NCBI GenBank assembly: GCA_902546795.1
Contig: CACCLK010000004.1
Span: 1 to 51,969 of the forward strand
DNA length: 51,969 nucleotides
Source of the DNA: an uncultured Pelagibacteraceae bacterium
GTDB lineage: Bacteria; Pseudomonadota; Alphaproteobacteria; Pelagibacterales; Pelagibacteraceae
Direction: 5' to 3'
The position numbers and the translations under genes were made by a program. Below the pieces are notes generated by a model. That model saw only the letters and a program-made list of their open reading frames with translations. It ran no database searches and was not told the origin of the DNA. This document shows positions 24,744 through 33,498 of this stretch, in pieces. The first letter of the stretch is position 1; each line of letters begins with the position of its first letter.

Positions 24744-26009
24744 TTAGTTATAAAATAGAGTGATTATTTCTGGAAATAAAACTGCCATAAACAATACAAA
24801 GATCATTATTCCACAAAATGGCCAAATGGTCCAAAAAACTCTAGAAATCGTTGTGTTAGCAATTGCGCATGAAATATAAGTTAAAATACCAACAGGCGGA
24901 GTAACTGATCCAATTACGATTGCCATTACTAATAAAACTCCAAAATAAACTAAATCTATTCCCAATCCATTAACTACTGGTAACATTACTGGAGATAAAA
25001 TAATTAAAACTGGTATTCCTTCGACAAATAATCCGAGTATCAAAACAAATATTAAAATAAGAGACAGTATTATTGTAGGATTATCACTAAAAGAAGTTAA
25101 GAAATTTAGAGCTATTTCACCAAAACCTTCCCAAGCCAAAGCCCAAGCAAATGCGCTCGCTGCTGCAATTACAAAAAGTGCTATTGATGTTGTTATTGAC
25201 GCCTTCACAAGAATTCCACCTAAATCAGAAAATTTAATAGTTTTATTAATGAACACTCCAACAATTATCGCATAAAAGACGGCTACAACACCAGCCTCAG
25301 TCGCTGTAAAAATTCCACCGAAAATTCCTCCTAAGATTATTACTGGCATCATTAAAGCTATCAAAGAATCAAGAAACGATTTTATTAAATTTTTTAATGA
25401 GCTTCTTTGTTCAGAAGGATAACCTCTTTTTTTGGCATAGAAATAAGTTACTATCATTAAAGATAAACCAATTAAGATGCCAGGTATTATCCCGCCTAAA
25501 AAAAGTTTTGCAATCGAGACATTTGCAATTGACCCATAGATCACAAATAAAATGCTTGGTGGAATAATTGGTCCGATAGCACTAGAACTAGCACTAACAG
25601 CAACGGCAAAATCAGAGTCAATTCCGCTTTTTTTCATTGCAGGAATCAACATCGACCCAAGAGCAGATGCGTCTGCAGTAGCAGAACCTGAAATACCTGA
25701 AAAAAACATGCTCGATACTATTGAAACATGAGCTAACCCACCTTTAATATGGCCGACTAAAGCTTTTGAAAATGAAACAATTTTATCTGTTATACCGCTT
25801 TCGTTCATTATTTCGCCTGCCGCTATGAAAAAAGGAATCGCTAATAACGTAAAAGAGTCTACGCCTGAGTACATTCTAGTTACAATAGCGCTTAAAGGTA
25901 AATCACCATAAAAACATAGCGCTATCATTGAAGATAAGCCAATTGAAAATGCAACTGGCAAATTAAGAAATAATAAAATAAAAAAGAAAGCAAATAAAAT
26001 AGCTAGCAT
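24744..26009 (-). CDS. dctM: TRAP transporter large permease (DctM)
   Basis: A 421-residue membrane protein with about twelve hydrophobic segments. It starts MLAILFAFFFILLFLNLPVA and has the family blocks IPFFIAAGEIMNESGI, FSGISGSATADASALGSMLI and GSVTPPVGILTY. It uses an ion gradient to import a carboxylate presented by the DctP protein. One base overlaps dctQ and two bases separate it from the udh-like gene, tying the transporter to the sugar-acid enzymes. Confidence 0.95.
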   Translation of the reverse strand: MLAILFAFFFILLFLNLPVAFSIGLSSMIALCFYGDLPLSAIVTRMYSGVDSFTLLAIPFFIAAGEIMNESGITDKIVSFSKALVGHIKGGLAHVSIVSSMFFSGISGSATADASALGSMLIPAMKKSGIDSDFAVAVSASSSAIGPIIPPSILFVIYGSIANVSIAKLFLGGIIPGILIGLSLMIVTYFYAKKRGYPSEQRSSLKNLIKSFLDSLIALMMPVIILGGIFGGIFTATEAGVVAVFYAIIVGVFINKTIKFSDLGGILVKASITTSIALFVIAAASAFAWALAWEGFGEIALNFLTSFSDNPTIILSLILIFVLILGLFVEGIPVLIILSPVMLPVVNGLGIDLVYFGVLLVMAIVIGSVTPPVGILTYISCAIANTTISRVFWTIWPFCGIMIFVLFMAVLFPEIITLFYN

Positions 26010-26521
26010 TAATTTTTTACCTCATGAAATATTTTTTTTAACGAGATCCAGACCATCGCAATCATGGAAAAAGGAATTGATAAATAAACAAATGTAAGTC
26101 TTATCTCAAGCGCGGGAGAACGTTGCGTAAAATTGTCAATTACTAAAGGAATAGATCCAATAAAAATCAACAAGCAAAAAATAATTATTAGAAAATTGGT
26201 AAAAATATAAATTAATTTTTTCTTTTTCTCACTTAATTGACTAGTTATAATATCTACACCAATATGTAATCCCTTATGGAGAGTTATTGAGGCGCCTAAA
26301 AAAATAACCCAAATAAAAAAAAATATCGTGAGTTCTCCGGCCCAAGGCAAGGCTGAGTTCAAAATATATCTAAAAATAACCTGTGTAAAAGTAATAAGTA
26401 TCATTAGGAGAAACAAAATAGAAATTAAAGGTTTAAATACTAAGTTAACGATATCTTTATCTTTAACTTTTCCATTTTCTGTCTGAGAATTTTGAATAAA
26501 CTTTTTAATTGTAATTAGCAT
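26009..26521 (-). CDS. dctQ: TRAP transporter small permease (DctQ)
   Basis: A 170-residue membrane protein with four hydrophobic helices and the family core FRYILNSALPWAGELTIFFF followed by LGASITLHKGLHIGVD. It bridges DctP and DctM. As the first gene of the minus-strand operon it sits divergent from the M24-fold gene across 54 bases, which must hold both promoters. Confidence 0.93.
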   Translation of the reverse strand: MLITIKKFIQNSQTENGKVKDKDIVNLVFKPLISILFLLMILITFTQVIFRYILNSALPWAGELTIFFFIWVIFLGASITLHKGLHIGVDIITSQLSEKKKKLIYIFTNFLIIIFCLLIFIGSIPLVIDNFTQRSPALEIRLTFVYLSIPFSMIAMVWISLKKIFHEVKN

Positions 26522-26575
26522 AATACCTATAATATAATTAGCTTTAATATAAAAAAAAAACTAGAATATCATACA

Positions 26576-27733
26576 ATGAATATTATAGATGAAAAAGAAT
26601 TAAAACAAAGACTAGAAACACTTAGAAAGAATATAAAAAAAAGAAATTTAAACGGGATAATTGTATATTCAGATGAATATAGATCGGGTTATTGCACATA
26701 TTTCACAGGTTACAAACCCATTAACGTAATAGAAGAGTCTCCACAAACTTTATTTCTAATGGAAAACGAGGACCCTTTTCTGGTAATTGGTAGATTAAAT
26801 TATTATTCAGCAAAGGAGACAGTTTGGATAAAAAATATTTTACAACATCATAAATTTGAGAATGAAATATGCCAGTCTCTTAAAAGATATAACAAGAAAG
26901 GACTTAAAATCGGTATTGCTGGAGAACATTTAATGCCATTTTACTTAAGAGACATTTTAACTCGCGCAATGCCTGATGTTGAATTTCCAATTGTTACAGA
27001 AATTTTAGATGACATGAGAAAAATTAAAAGTACTAAAGAAATTGAACTTATGGAAAAAGCTGCAGAGATTAATGACAAAGTTTTAACTGAGTTGAAAAAA
27101 ATAATTAAAGTAGGAATGACAGAACAACAAGTCGTTGCACACGCTGATTTCTTAGGGAGACAACTGGGTGCTGATTTAGGCTCAGCCACAGTAGTAATGT
27201 CAGGAAAAAATACAAAATTCCCGGCATGGAGAGCCACAGAAAAAAAATTAGAAAAAGGAGAATTGTTAATGGTTGATTTCAACCCAACAATCGGACACTA
27301 TTGCAATGACGGAGGCTTGACCTTCCTACTTCCTGGTGCCTCAAAATACAAAACAAATGCTTTAATTAATTCACATAAAATTCTTAAAGAAACAATAAAG
27401 TCGATCAAGTCTCAAACTAAAGCAACATCAGTGCATGATAAATTTTATGAAATGTTAAAACCATTAGAGCTTGAACCAAAATTTTCCCCTTATGTTACCG
27501 GGACAAGAGGCACTGGCCACGGTGTTGGTTTAGATGTCGTCGAAAGTCCGGATTTAAATAAGCACAGTGATTTTGTTTTTTATCCAAGAATGACTTTGGC
27601 TGTTAAACTAGATTTACATGAATTAGAAGGTGAGGGATTGAGAGTTGAACAAGTTGTTGAAATAACAGAGACGGGAGCAAGACCACTTAATAAGCTGGCG
27701 TCGAAAGTTACAGACGATTGGGCGATTTTATAA
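26576..27733 (+). CDS. M24-family (creatinase/aminopeptidase P fold) hydrolase
   Basis: A 385-residue protein with the N-terminal creatinase-like domain (about 1-145) and the pita-bread catalytic domain. Metal-ligand positions are Asp234 (MVDFNP), Asp245 (YCNDGG), His315 (GTGHGVGLD) and Glu358 (LRVEQVV). The remaining Glu, normally in a VEPG motif, appears as Lys344 in LAVKLDLHE. It may therefore be a mononuclear or metal-free C-N hydrolase rather than a true Xaa-Pro peptidase. It lies between the dctQM operon and dctP. Confidence 0.88.
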   Translation: MNIIDEKELKQRLETLRKNIKKRNLNGIIVYSDEYRSGYCTYFTGYKPINVIEESPQTLFLMENEDPFLVIGRLNYYSAKETVWIKNILQHHKFENEICQSLKRYNKKGLKIGIAGEHLMPFYLRDILTRAMPDVEFPIVTEILDDMRKIKSTKEIELMEKAAEINDKVLTELKKIIKVGMTEQQVVAHADFLGRQLGADLGSATVVMSGKNTKFPAWRATEKKLEKGELLMVDFNPTIGHYCNDGGLTFLLPGASKYKTNALINSHKILKETIKSIKSQTKATSVHDKFYEMLKPLELEPKFSPYVTGTRGTGHGVGLDVVESPDLNKHSDFVFYPRMTLAVKLDLHELEGEGLRVEQVVEITETGARPLNKLASKVTDDWAIL

Positions 27734-27765
27734 CACTTATTAGTTGTATCTTCAAAAAAAATACA

Positions 27766-27794
27766 TTCCCACTCAGTAACGGTTCAGATATACT
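27766..27794 (+). promoter_or_regulatory. Candidate promoter of dctP
   Basis: TATACT at 27789-27794 is a good -10 element. Seventeen bases upstream, TTCCCA (27766-27771) matches the -35 consensus at four of six positions. The ribosome site GAGGAGGAG follows at about 27809. This would give dctP its own transcript, separate from the M24 gene. Confidence 0.4.
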
Positions 27795-27819
27795 TTATTT
27801 ATAAAACGAGGAGGAGACT

Positions 27820-28791
27820 ATGAAAAAAATGATAACGTACGTTGTTTCGTTTCTTTTAACATTAGGTCTTTTTAACTTTTCCTACGCTGAAACAACAATA
27901 AGAATTGCTTCAGTTTCAGGTCCAAGTCACCACCACAATGTTGCTTTAAATTGGTTCGCCGATAAAGTGAACAAGCAAAATATTGGTGTAACTTTTAAAG
28001 TGATGGCTGGCGGACAGCTTGGAAAAAGTGAAAGAGCTTACATAGAAGGAATGCAACAAGGCTCAATTCAAATGGCTCAAGTATCAACTGGACCAATGGC
28101 AGGTTTCGTTGGTGAGTTTGATATCTTTAGTTTGCCATACATGTTCAGAGACACTAAACACTTTAAAAAAGTTCTAGGTGGTCCAATCGGAGATAAATTT
28201 TTAGCAATGCTTGACGCTAAAGGTATGCACGGTTTGGCTTGGTTTGATAACGGATATAGAAATATGTTCAACGGAAAGAAACCAATCAATGAGCCGTCTG
28301 ATATGGCAGGTTTAAAAATAAGAGTAATGAAAAGCCCATTAATGGTTAACACTGTTAACGCAATGGGTGGAAGCGCTACTCCTATGGCTTACGGTGAACT
28401 TTACTCTGCTCTAAAACAAGGTGTTCTAGATGGCGGAGAAAATGCTGCGGGTAATGTTTTAAACGACAAATTTTTTGAAGTTTCAAAATATTACAGCATC
28501 ACTCAACACTTTAGACCTCCAGGAGTTGTTGTAATGTCCAAAAAAACTTGGAACTCACTAAGCGGTGATCAACAAAAAGCTATTACAAAAGCTGCTGCTC
28601 AACTTCAAAAGTATGAGATAGATCTAACAACGAAAGTAGTTAAAAAAGCTATGAAAGATCTTAAAGGAAAAGGAATGAAAATTAATAAAGCAAACGTTCC
28701 TGCCTTTGCGGCTGCTGTGAAACCAGTTTATAAGAGTTATAGTGATAAATATGGTTCTGGCATGATTGACGCTATTTTAAATACTAAATAA
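27820..28791 (+). CDS. dctP: TRAP transporter substrate-binding protein (DctP)
   Basis: A 323-residue periplasmic protein with signal peptide ending FSYA. Family marks are FKVMAGGQLGKSERAYIEGM, DIFSLPYMFRD, LAWFDNGYRNMF and the carboxylate-binding region LKIRVMKSPLM with Arg. The late segment LKQGVLDGGENAAGNVLNDK completes the DctP signature. It binds an organic or sugar acid for DctQM encoded on the opposite strand to the left. It has a strong ribosome site and a closing hairpin, consistent with high expression. Confidence 0.94.
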   Translation: MKKMITYVVSFLLTLGLFNFSYAETTIRIASVSGPSHHHNVALNWFADKVNKQNIGVTFKVMAGGQLGKSERAYIEGMQQGSIQMAQVSTGPMAGFVGEFDIFSLPYMFRDTKHFKKVLGGPIGDKFLAMLDAKGMHGLAWFDNGYRNMFNGKKPINEPSDMAGLKIRVMKSPLMVNTVNAMGGSATPMAYGELYSALKQGVLDGGENAAGNVLNDKFFEVSKYYSITQHFRPPGVVVMSKKTWNSLSGDQQKAITKAAAQLQKYEIDLTTKVVKKAMKDLKGKGMKINKANVPAFAAAVKPVYKSYSDKYGSGMIDAILNTK

Positions 28792-28806
28792 GATAATTTT
28801 AAAATT

Positions 28807-28832
28807 ATACCCCCTTTTTTAAAAGGGGGTAT
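28807..28832. terminator. Hairpin terminator shared by convergent dctP and crotonase genes
   Basis: ATACCCCCTTTT (28807-28818) pairs perfectly with AAAAGGGGGTAT (28821-28832) with a two-base TT turn. It fills the space between the two convergent stop codons, so it can serve both transcripts. A second perfect palindrome, ATAATTTTAAAATTAT (28793-28808), abuts it on the left. Confidence 0.85.
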
Positions 28833-28835
28833 ACT

Positions 28836-29606
28836 CTATCTAAACTTTTTAAAATTAGGTTTTCTTTTTTCTAAAAAAGCTTTAGCTCCCTCATTTTGCT
28901 CTCCTGTTTTAAAATAATCAGGTGCAATTTCGTCGACCATACTTTTTTGAGTAATTTTTAAAATTTCTTCAAACTGTTTTCTAAAACTTGCTTTGAGAAT
29001 TTTGAGACAAGTAGGGGCTGCTTTTAATATTTCATCTCCATATTTTTTTACTTCTTCATCCAATTTATCCTTGGTAACTACAGAATTTACCAAACCCCAA
29101 TTCATCATCTCTTTTGCACTATATCTTTTACAAGTCATCCACATTTCTCTTGCTCGTTTGTGTCCTAAAATATTTGCTGAATGGGCGACAATCGCGCCTC
29201 CCGCTGGAGAGCCCACTCGTGGGCCGTTTTGTCCAAAAATTGAATTTTCACTTGCTATTGTTAGATCACAAAAATAAGCCATATGATTTCCTCCACCTAT
29301 TGCATATCCGTTTACTTTCGCAATGATTGGTTTGCTACATTTGGTTAAATGAATGTGAAATTCATATTCATGATTTTGGAATTCTTCTGAGCTTTCCCAA
29401 TTCATATCACCGCCAGAACAAAAAGCTCTATCACCTGCACCAGATAAAACAATTACTCCAACCTCTTTATCATTTTCTGCTTTATCAAGAGCTATTTTTA
29501 ATTCTTGTAATGTTTCAGGCGTAAAAGCGTTTAAAACTTTTGGTCTATTTATTGTGATATTGGCATAGTCCCCTTTAACCTCATAAAGTATATCTTTAAA
29601 TTGCAT
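28836..29606 (-). CDS. Crotonase-superfamily enzyme, MenB/BadI-like
   Basis: A 256-residue enoyl-CoA hydratase/isomerase fold. Oxyanion-hole segments are RAFCSGGDMN and GYAIGGGNHM. The stretch GHKRAREMWMTCKRYSAKEM with LVNSVV after it resembles the MenB (naphthoate synthase) and BadI (2-ketocyclohexanecarboxyl-CoA hydrolase) branch more than simple hydratases. A C-C bond-forming or ring-opening step on an acyl-CoA is therefore possible. It overlaps the upstream acyl-CoA synthetase gene by 11 bases and is last in the livF-livH operon. Confidence 0.88.
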   Translation of the reverse strand: MQFKDILYEVKGDYANITINRPKVLNAFTPETLQELKIALDKAENDKEVGVIVLSGAGDRAFCSGGDMNWESSEEFQNHEYEFHIHLTKCSKPIIAKVNGYAIGGGNHMAYFCDLTIASENSIFGQNGPRVGSPAGGAIVAHSANILGHKRAREMWMTCKRYSAKEMMNWGLVNSVVTKDKLDEEVKKYGDEILKAAPTCLKILKASFRKQFEEILKITQKSMVDEIAPDYFKTGEQNEGAKAFLEKRKPNFKKFR

Positions 29607-31512
29607 ATTCTTTTATCTCCTCGACAGACTCTGGGTTCAATAAAGTTGAGATGTCACCAGGATCCTCATTTATTAAACAAGATTTAATTACTCTTCTCAT
29701 TATTTTTAAATTTCTTGTCTTAGGCAAATCTTTTAAAAAGATTATCCTATCAGGTTTAAATGATTTTCCTAAATCTTTAGTAATTAAATCAATAAAGACA
29801 CTTTCTTTAAGGTTTTTTTCACTTTCTAATGGCACAATTGAGAGAATGATTTTAGACCCTTTGCTTTCATCTGGTATTCCTACTGCAGCAACCTCTTTTG
29901 CTTTTCCACTTTTCACAACTACGCTCTCTATCTCTGAAGGACCGATTCTTTTTCCAGAAACTTTAATGGTGTCATCAGATCTCCCGTGTAAATACCAATG
30001 ACCATCTTTATCTTTACTTGCAAGATCGCCATGCACCCATAGTCCATTAATTACTTCCCAATAATTTTCTATATATCTTTTATCATCTTCCCAAAGACTT
30101 TTAGTTAATCCTATTGAAGATTTTCTCATAACTAATTCACCTAATTGATCTTCAGATACTTTTACACCTTTAGAGTCTACTATATCAGCACTCATACCTG
30201 GTATTGGAGCATTAAAGGATCCAACTTTAAAAGGCCTATGCAAGCAACAGTGTAAAATTGATCCAGAAACTTCGGTTCCTCCAGCCGAATTCATGATCGG
30301 CACTTTAGATTTACCAATAAATTCAAATAACCATTTCCAAGGTTTTTCTGTCCAAGGTTCTCCACCGGTGCATACAATTCTTAGTGAACTTAAATCTAAA
30401 TTTTCAAAAAGTTTTTTGTCTTTGATCATTTGATTTCTTATCAACGCAGGAGATAATTCTGTCCATGAAACTTTATATTTTGCAATAAGTTTCCAAAATC
30501 TAATTTCATCAGGAAAGTCAGGAACTCCTTCAGCAATAACCATTTGCGCCCCATGCGAAGAGGCTATTGTTGCAGATTTTGATCCAACCATCCAACCCAT
30601 GTCTGCCATACATAAATGGACATCAGTTTGTTTGAAATCAGCAAGTATGCCTTCATCAAAAGCCATTTTAGTTACTAAACCAATATGAGTGTAAACACAT
30701 CCTTTAGGTTTTCCAGTAGTTCCAGACGTAAAGTGAATTATAGCAGGGTCTTCTGCTTCCATCTCCTCTGTCTTTAGATTTGCAGAAACATTTTCAAAAT
30801 TTTCCCAATTAAATATTTTTTTTCCCTTATCTTTTCCTAAAAGAAAAATTTTCTCTAAAGATTTTACTCCTTGTAATTCATCTTTAATTAAATCGAACAT
30901 TCTTATTTCTTTTGCTTTACGGAAGGTTTTGTCTACTGTAAAAATTCCTTTAGCTTTCGCAATATTCAATCTTTCGATTACAGCTTTTGAGCCATAACCT
31001 GAAAAAAGTGGAAGCACAATACATCCAATCTTTAAGATAGCGAAATATGCAATATAAGTTTCAATAAATTGAGGCATGTAAAGTGCAATCACATCACCTT
31101 TTTTAAATCCATTAACTTTTAAAGTATTGCCAACTTTTGATATTTGTTTATCAAAATCCTCATATGTGATTGAACTTTGTTTACCATCCTCTCTCTCAGC
31201 AAAAATGAATGTTTTTTTGAAAAAATCTTTATCTTTATGACGATCTATACAATTTAGAACTATATTAGTTTTACCACCAACACACCACTTGGTCCATGGA
31301 ATACCTTTACTGTCATCCATAATTTTCTTGTAAGATTTAAAAAACTTTAAATTCGAAAATTTAATAACATTTTCCCATAGCCATTCAGGATTAGATGAGC
31401 TTTTTTTTTCAAGCTCATCGTAATCTTTTATCTTACAGAAACCTAAGAATTTTGTAAGTTTTGAATTTCTAATTAGATCTTTTGATGGCTGCCATATAAT
31501 TTCTTTAGACAC
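29596..31512 (-). CDS. Acyl-CoA synthetase (AMP-forming, acetyl-CoA synthetase-like)
   Basis: A 638-residue ANL-superfamily ligase. The P-loop is HFTSGTTGKPKG (260-271), later blocks are YLHGRSDDTIKVSGKRIGPS (hinge region) and KTRNLKIMRR, in which Lys603 is the adenylation lysine. The N-terminal WPQ-like part (EWLWENVIKFSNLKFF) matches the acetyl/acetoacetyl-CoA synthetase branch. It activates a carboxylic acid to its CoA thioester. The operon suggests that the acid is imported by the neighbouring liv-type transporter. Confidence 0.92.
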   Translation of the reverse strand: MSKEIIWQPSKDLIRNSKLTKFLGFCKIKDYDELEKKSSSNPEWLWENVIKFSNLKFFKSYKKIMDDSKGIPWTKWCVGGKTNIVLNCIDRHKDKDFFKKTFIFAEREDGKQSSITYEDFDKQISKVGNTLKVNGFKKGDVIALYMPQFIETYIAYFAILKIGCIVLPLFSGYGSKAVIERLNIAKAKGIFTVDKTFRKAKEIRMFDLIKDELQGVKSLEKIFLLGKDKGKKIFNWENFENVSANLKTEEMEAEDPAIIHFTSGTTGKPKGCVYTHIGLVTKMAFDEGILADFKQTDVHLCMADMGWMVGSKSATIASSHGAQMVIAEGVPDFPDEIRFWKLIAKYKVSWTELSPALIRNQMIKDKKLFENLDLSSLRIVCTGGEPWTEKPWKWLFEFIGKSKVPIMNSAGGTEVSGSILHCCLHRPFKVGSFNAPIPGMSADIVDSKGVKVSEDQLGELVMRKSSIGLTKSLWEDDKRYIENYWEVINGLWVHGDLASKDKDGHWYLHGRSDDTIKVSGKRIGPSEIESVVVKSGKAKEVAAVGIPDESKGSKIILSIVPLESEKNLKESVFIDLITKDLGKSFKPDRIIFLKDLPKTRNLKIMRRVIKSCLINEDPGDISTLLNPESVEEIKEYAI

Positions 31513-31516
31513 TGAT

Positions 31517-32461
31517 CTAAACGTAAGTTCCTTCTTTTATCTTAATGATATTATACATAAGATCATTGAGTGGTGTCTTAATCCCATGTTTTTTTCCAAT
31601 CTTAGAGACTGCGCCACTGATAAAATCTATTTCGGTTTTTCTATTTTTTAAAACATCAAAAGCCATAGATGATTTATTTGTTTGTCTAGAGTCGACAATT
31701 CTATTAAACATTTCTAGACAATCTTTTTCACTAACGTCCACACCATCTGCTTTTGCAACCTCTCTTGTCTCTAAGATTATATCTTTACCTAATTTTCTCG
31801 ACATTTCTTGATTTTTATTTGAAATATACAAATCAGTATGATGTAAATCAAAAATTGCTGAAAGTGGCCCAATTGCAGTAAGCGCAAACAATTTCATCCA
31901 TTTTCTTTTTTTGATATTCTCTTCAGCGATGGTCTCAAGTCCGTGAGCAGTTAAAGTCTCAGCAAGATTTTTAACTCTTTCGCTATGACCTCCTTCATAT
32001 TCACCGATCCAAGATGGTAAACTAGCATGATTTTGAATAATTCCTGGCCCCTGAATACTCGAGGCCTGGGTTGTAGATCCGCCTAAAACTTTTTCTTTAC
32101 CTGCTATTTTTTGCATAATTTCTTCGTGACCTATTCCATTTTGAAAAGACATGAGCAATGTGTTGTCACCTATTATATTTTTTGAGTTAGTTAAAGCTTG
32201 TTCCAAGGCGGTTGCTTTACACATTATAATTATTGCATCAACTGGTTTTAATGTTTTTGGTTCCGTAGTTGCTTTTATTTTAATAATTCGATCTCCTCCA
32301 TGTCCCATCATTTTTAAACCTTTGTTATTAATTTCATTTACATGTTCCTTCCAAACATCGATGAGGACGACGTCTAAGCCTTTTTCAGCAAGCAAGCCCC
32401 CAAATAAACATCCCATTGCGCCTGCTCCTAGCACTGCCACTTTTGTATCTTTTTTTATCAT
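31517..32461 (-). CDS. Ketopantoate reductase (PanE/ApbA)-family protein
   Basis: A 314-residue NADP-type reductase. The start VLGAGAMGCLFGGLLAEKG is the Rossmann motif, and FQNGIGHEE plus the Lys in KWMKLFAL match family active-site blocks. C-terminal SSMAFDVLKNRKTEIDFISG includes the conserved Glu. The Asn-Pro of the NPLTA motif reads GPLSA, so substrate contacts differ from true PanE. It is coupled to livH by a one-base overlap. It probably reduces a 2-oxo acid other than ketopantoate; pantoate formation cannot be excluded. Confidence 0.86.
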   Translation of the reverse strand: MIKKDTKVAVLGAGAMGCLFGGLLAEKGLDVVLIDVWKEHVNEINNKGLKMMGHGGDRIIKIKATTEPKTLKPVDAIIIMCKATALEQALTNSKNIIGDNTLLMSFQNGIGHEEIMQKIAGKEKVLGGSTTQASSIQGPGIIQNHASLPSWIGEYEGGHSERVKNLAETLTAHGLETIAEENIKKRKWMKLFALTAIGPLSAIFDLHHTDLYISNKNQEMSRKLGKDIILETREVAKADGVDVSEKDCLEMFNRIVDSRQTNKSSMAFDVLKNRKTEIDFISGAVSKIGKKHGIKTPLNDLMYNIIKIKEGTYV

Positions 32462-33498
32462 TATGCTTTCATTTTGACTGCTACACCAAAGAAACCTGTA
32501 GGCTTAATTAACAAAACCACTACCATTAGTAAAAAGGCATAAGCGTCTTTGTGACTTCCTGAAATGAAGAATGAACAAGCAGTCTCAAATAATCCTACTG
32601 TGAAACCACCTACTATCGCTCCTGGTAGACTTCCAAACCCACCAACAACAGCTGAAGCAAATGCTTTCAAAAGAATAATATATCCCATGTAAACTACAAC
32701 TTGATATGTTGGTCCAACTAATGTGCCCGCTATCCCAGCAAGCGCACAAGCAATACCAAATATTATTGAAATATAAAGAGGTACATTAATTCCAACCAAA
32801 TTCGATATATCTTTTGAAAATGCAACAGCCCTTACACCCAATCCCATTTTTGTTTTATTAAGAAAAAAATAAAGCAAACCTGCTACAACAAAACCAGTTA
32901 CTAACATCCACAAATAGGTCATCGGCAAAGTAATACCAGCGATATTTATTGGCAATCCTAAATCTGCATGAAATGGGTGTGCAGTCGGATTCCAAATTAG
33001 ATAAGCTATATTTTGTAGTATTACTGACAAACCAAATCCGCATATAATAATACCCATTCCTGCAACTGTATATCCGCCACCTTTTTTTGTAAGTGGACGT
33101 AAAAATATTCTCTCGATGAGAACACCAAACAATCCCATTAGAACAAAGGCAAAAAATAATCCTATTACGTATCCAACAACGCCGTAAGCTTCAGGAAATA
33201 TCGCATAAATTAACTCACCATCTACAAGAAAATTATAAACTGTAAGTCCGGTGAAAGCTCCTATCATAAAAAATTCACCGTGCGAAAAGTTTACAACATC
33301 TAAGCCTGTATAAATTAATGATATACCTACAGCCACAAGACCATAAATTATACCTACCGTAACCCCAATCACCAATACACCTTTAAGAGACTCGATGTTC
33401 ATGTCGGGGCTCATACTTATGTAACCTAAAAATATTGCAGTAAAAATGAGCATCAGTATGTTTTCTGATTTTCTTGTGAATTTGAAATTCTTAAACAT
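32461..33498 (-). CDS. livH: Branched-chain-type ABC transporter permease LivH
   Basis: A 345-residue HAAT-family permease with about eight or more hydrophobic helices and the marks VNFSHGEFFMIGAF and AVVGGFGSLPGAIVGGF. I start it at the ATG at 33498, which follows a GGAGG ribosome site and overlaps the livF stop by 8 bases. A GTG seven codons earlier is less likely. It should pair with LivM encoded in the divergent operon. Substrates of this family include branched-chain amino acids, amides, urea and aromatic or aliphatic acids. Confidence 0.92.
   Translation of the reverse strand: MFKNFKFTRKSENILMLIFTAIFLGYISMSPDMNIESLKGVLVIGVTVGIIYGLVAVGISLIYTGLDVVNFSHGEFFMIGAFTGLTVYNFLVDGELIYAIFPEAYGVVGYVIGLFFAFVLMGLFGVLIERIFLRPLTKKGGGYTVAGMGIIICGFGLSVILQNIAYLIWNPTAHPFHADLGLPINIAGITLPMTYLWMLVTGFVVAGLLYFFLNKTKMGLGVRAVAFSKDISNLVGINVPLYISIIFGIACALAGIAGTLVGPTYQVVVYMGYIILLKAFASAVVGGFGSLPGAIVGGFTVGLFETACSFFISGSHKDAYAFLLMVVVLLIKPTGFFGVAVKMKA

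Noticed and set aside
29114-29524. Plus-strand open frames opposite the crotonase gene
   Set aside because: They are Leu/His-rich antisense frames; the minus-strand enzyme motifs account for the sequence.
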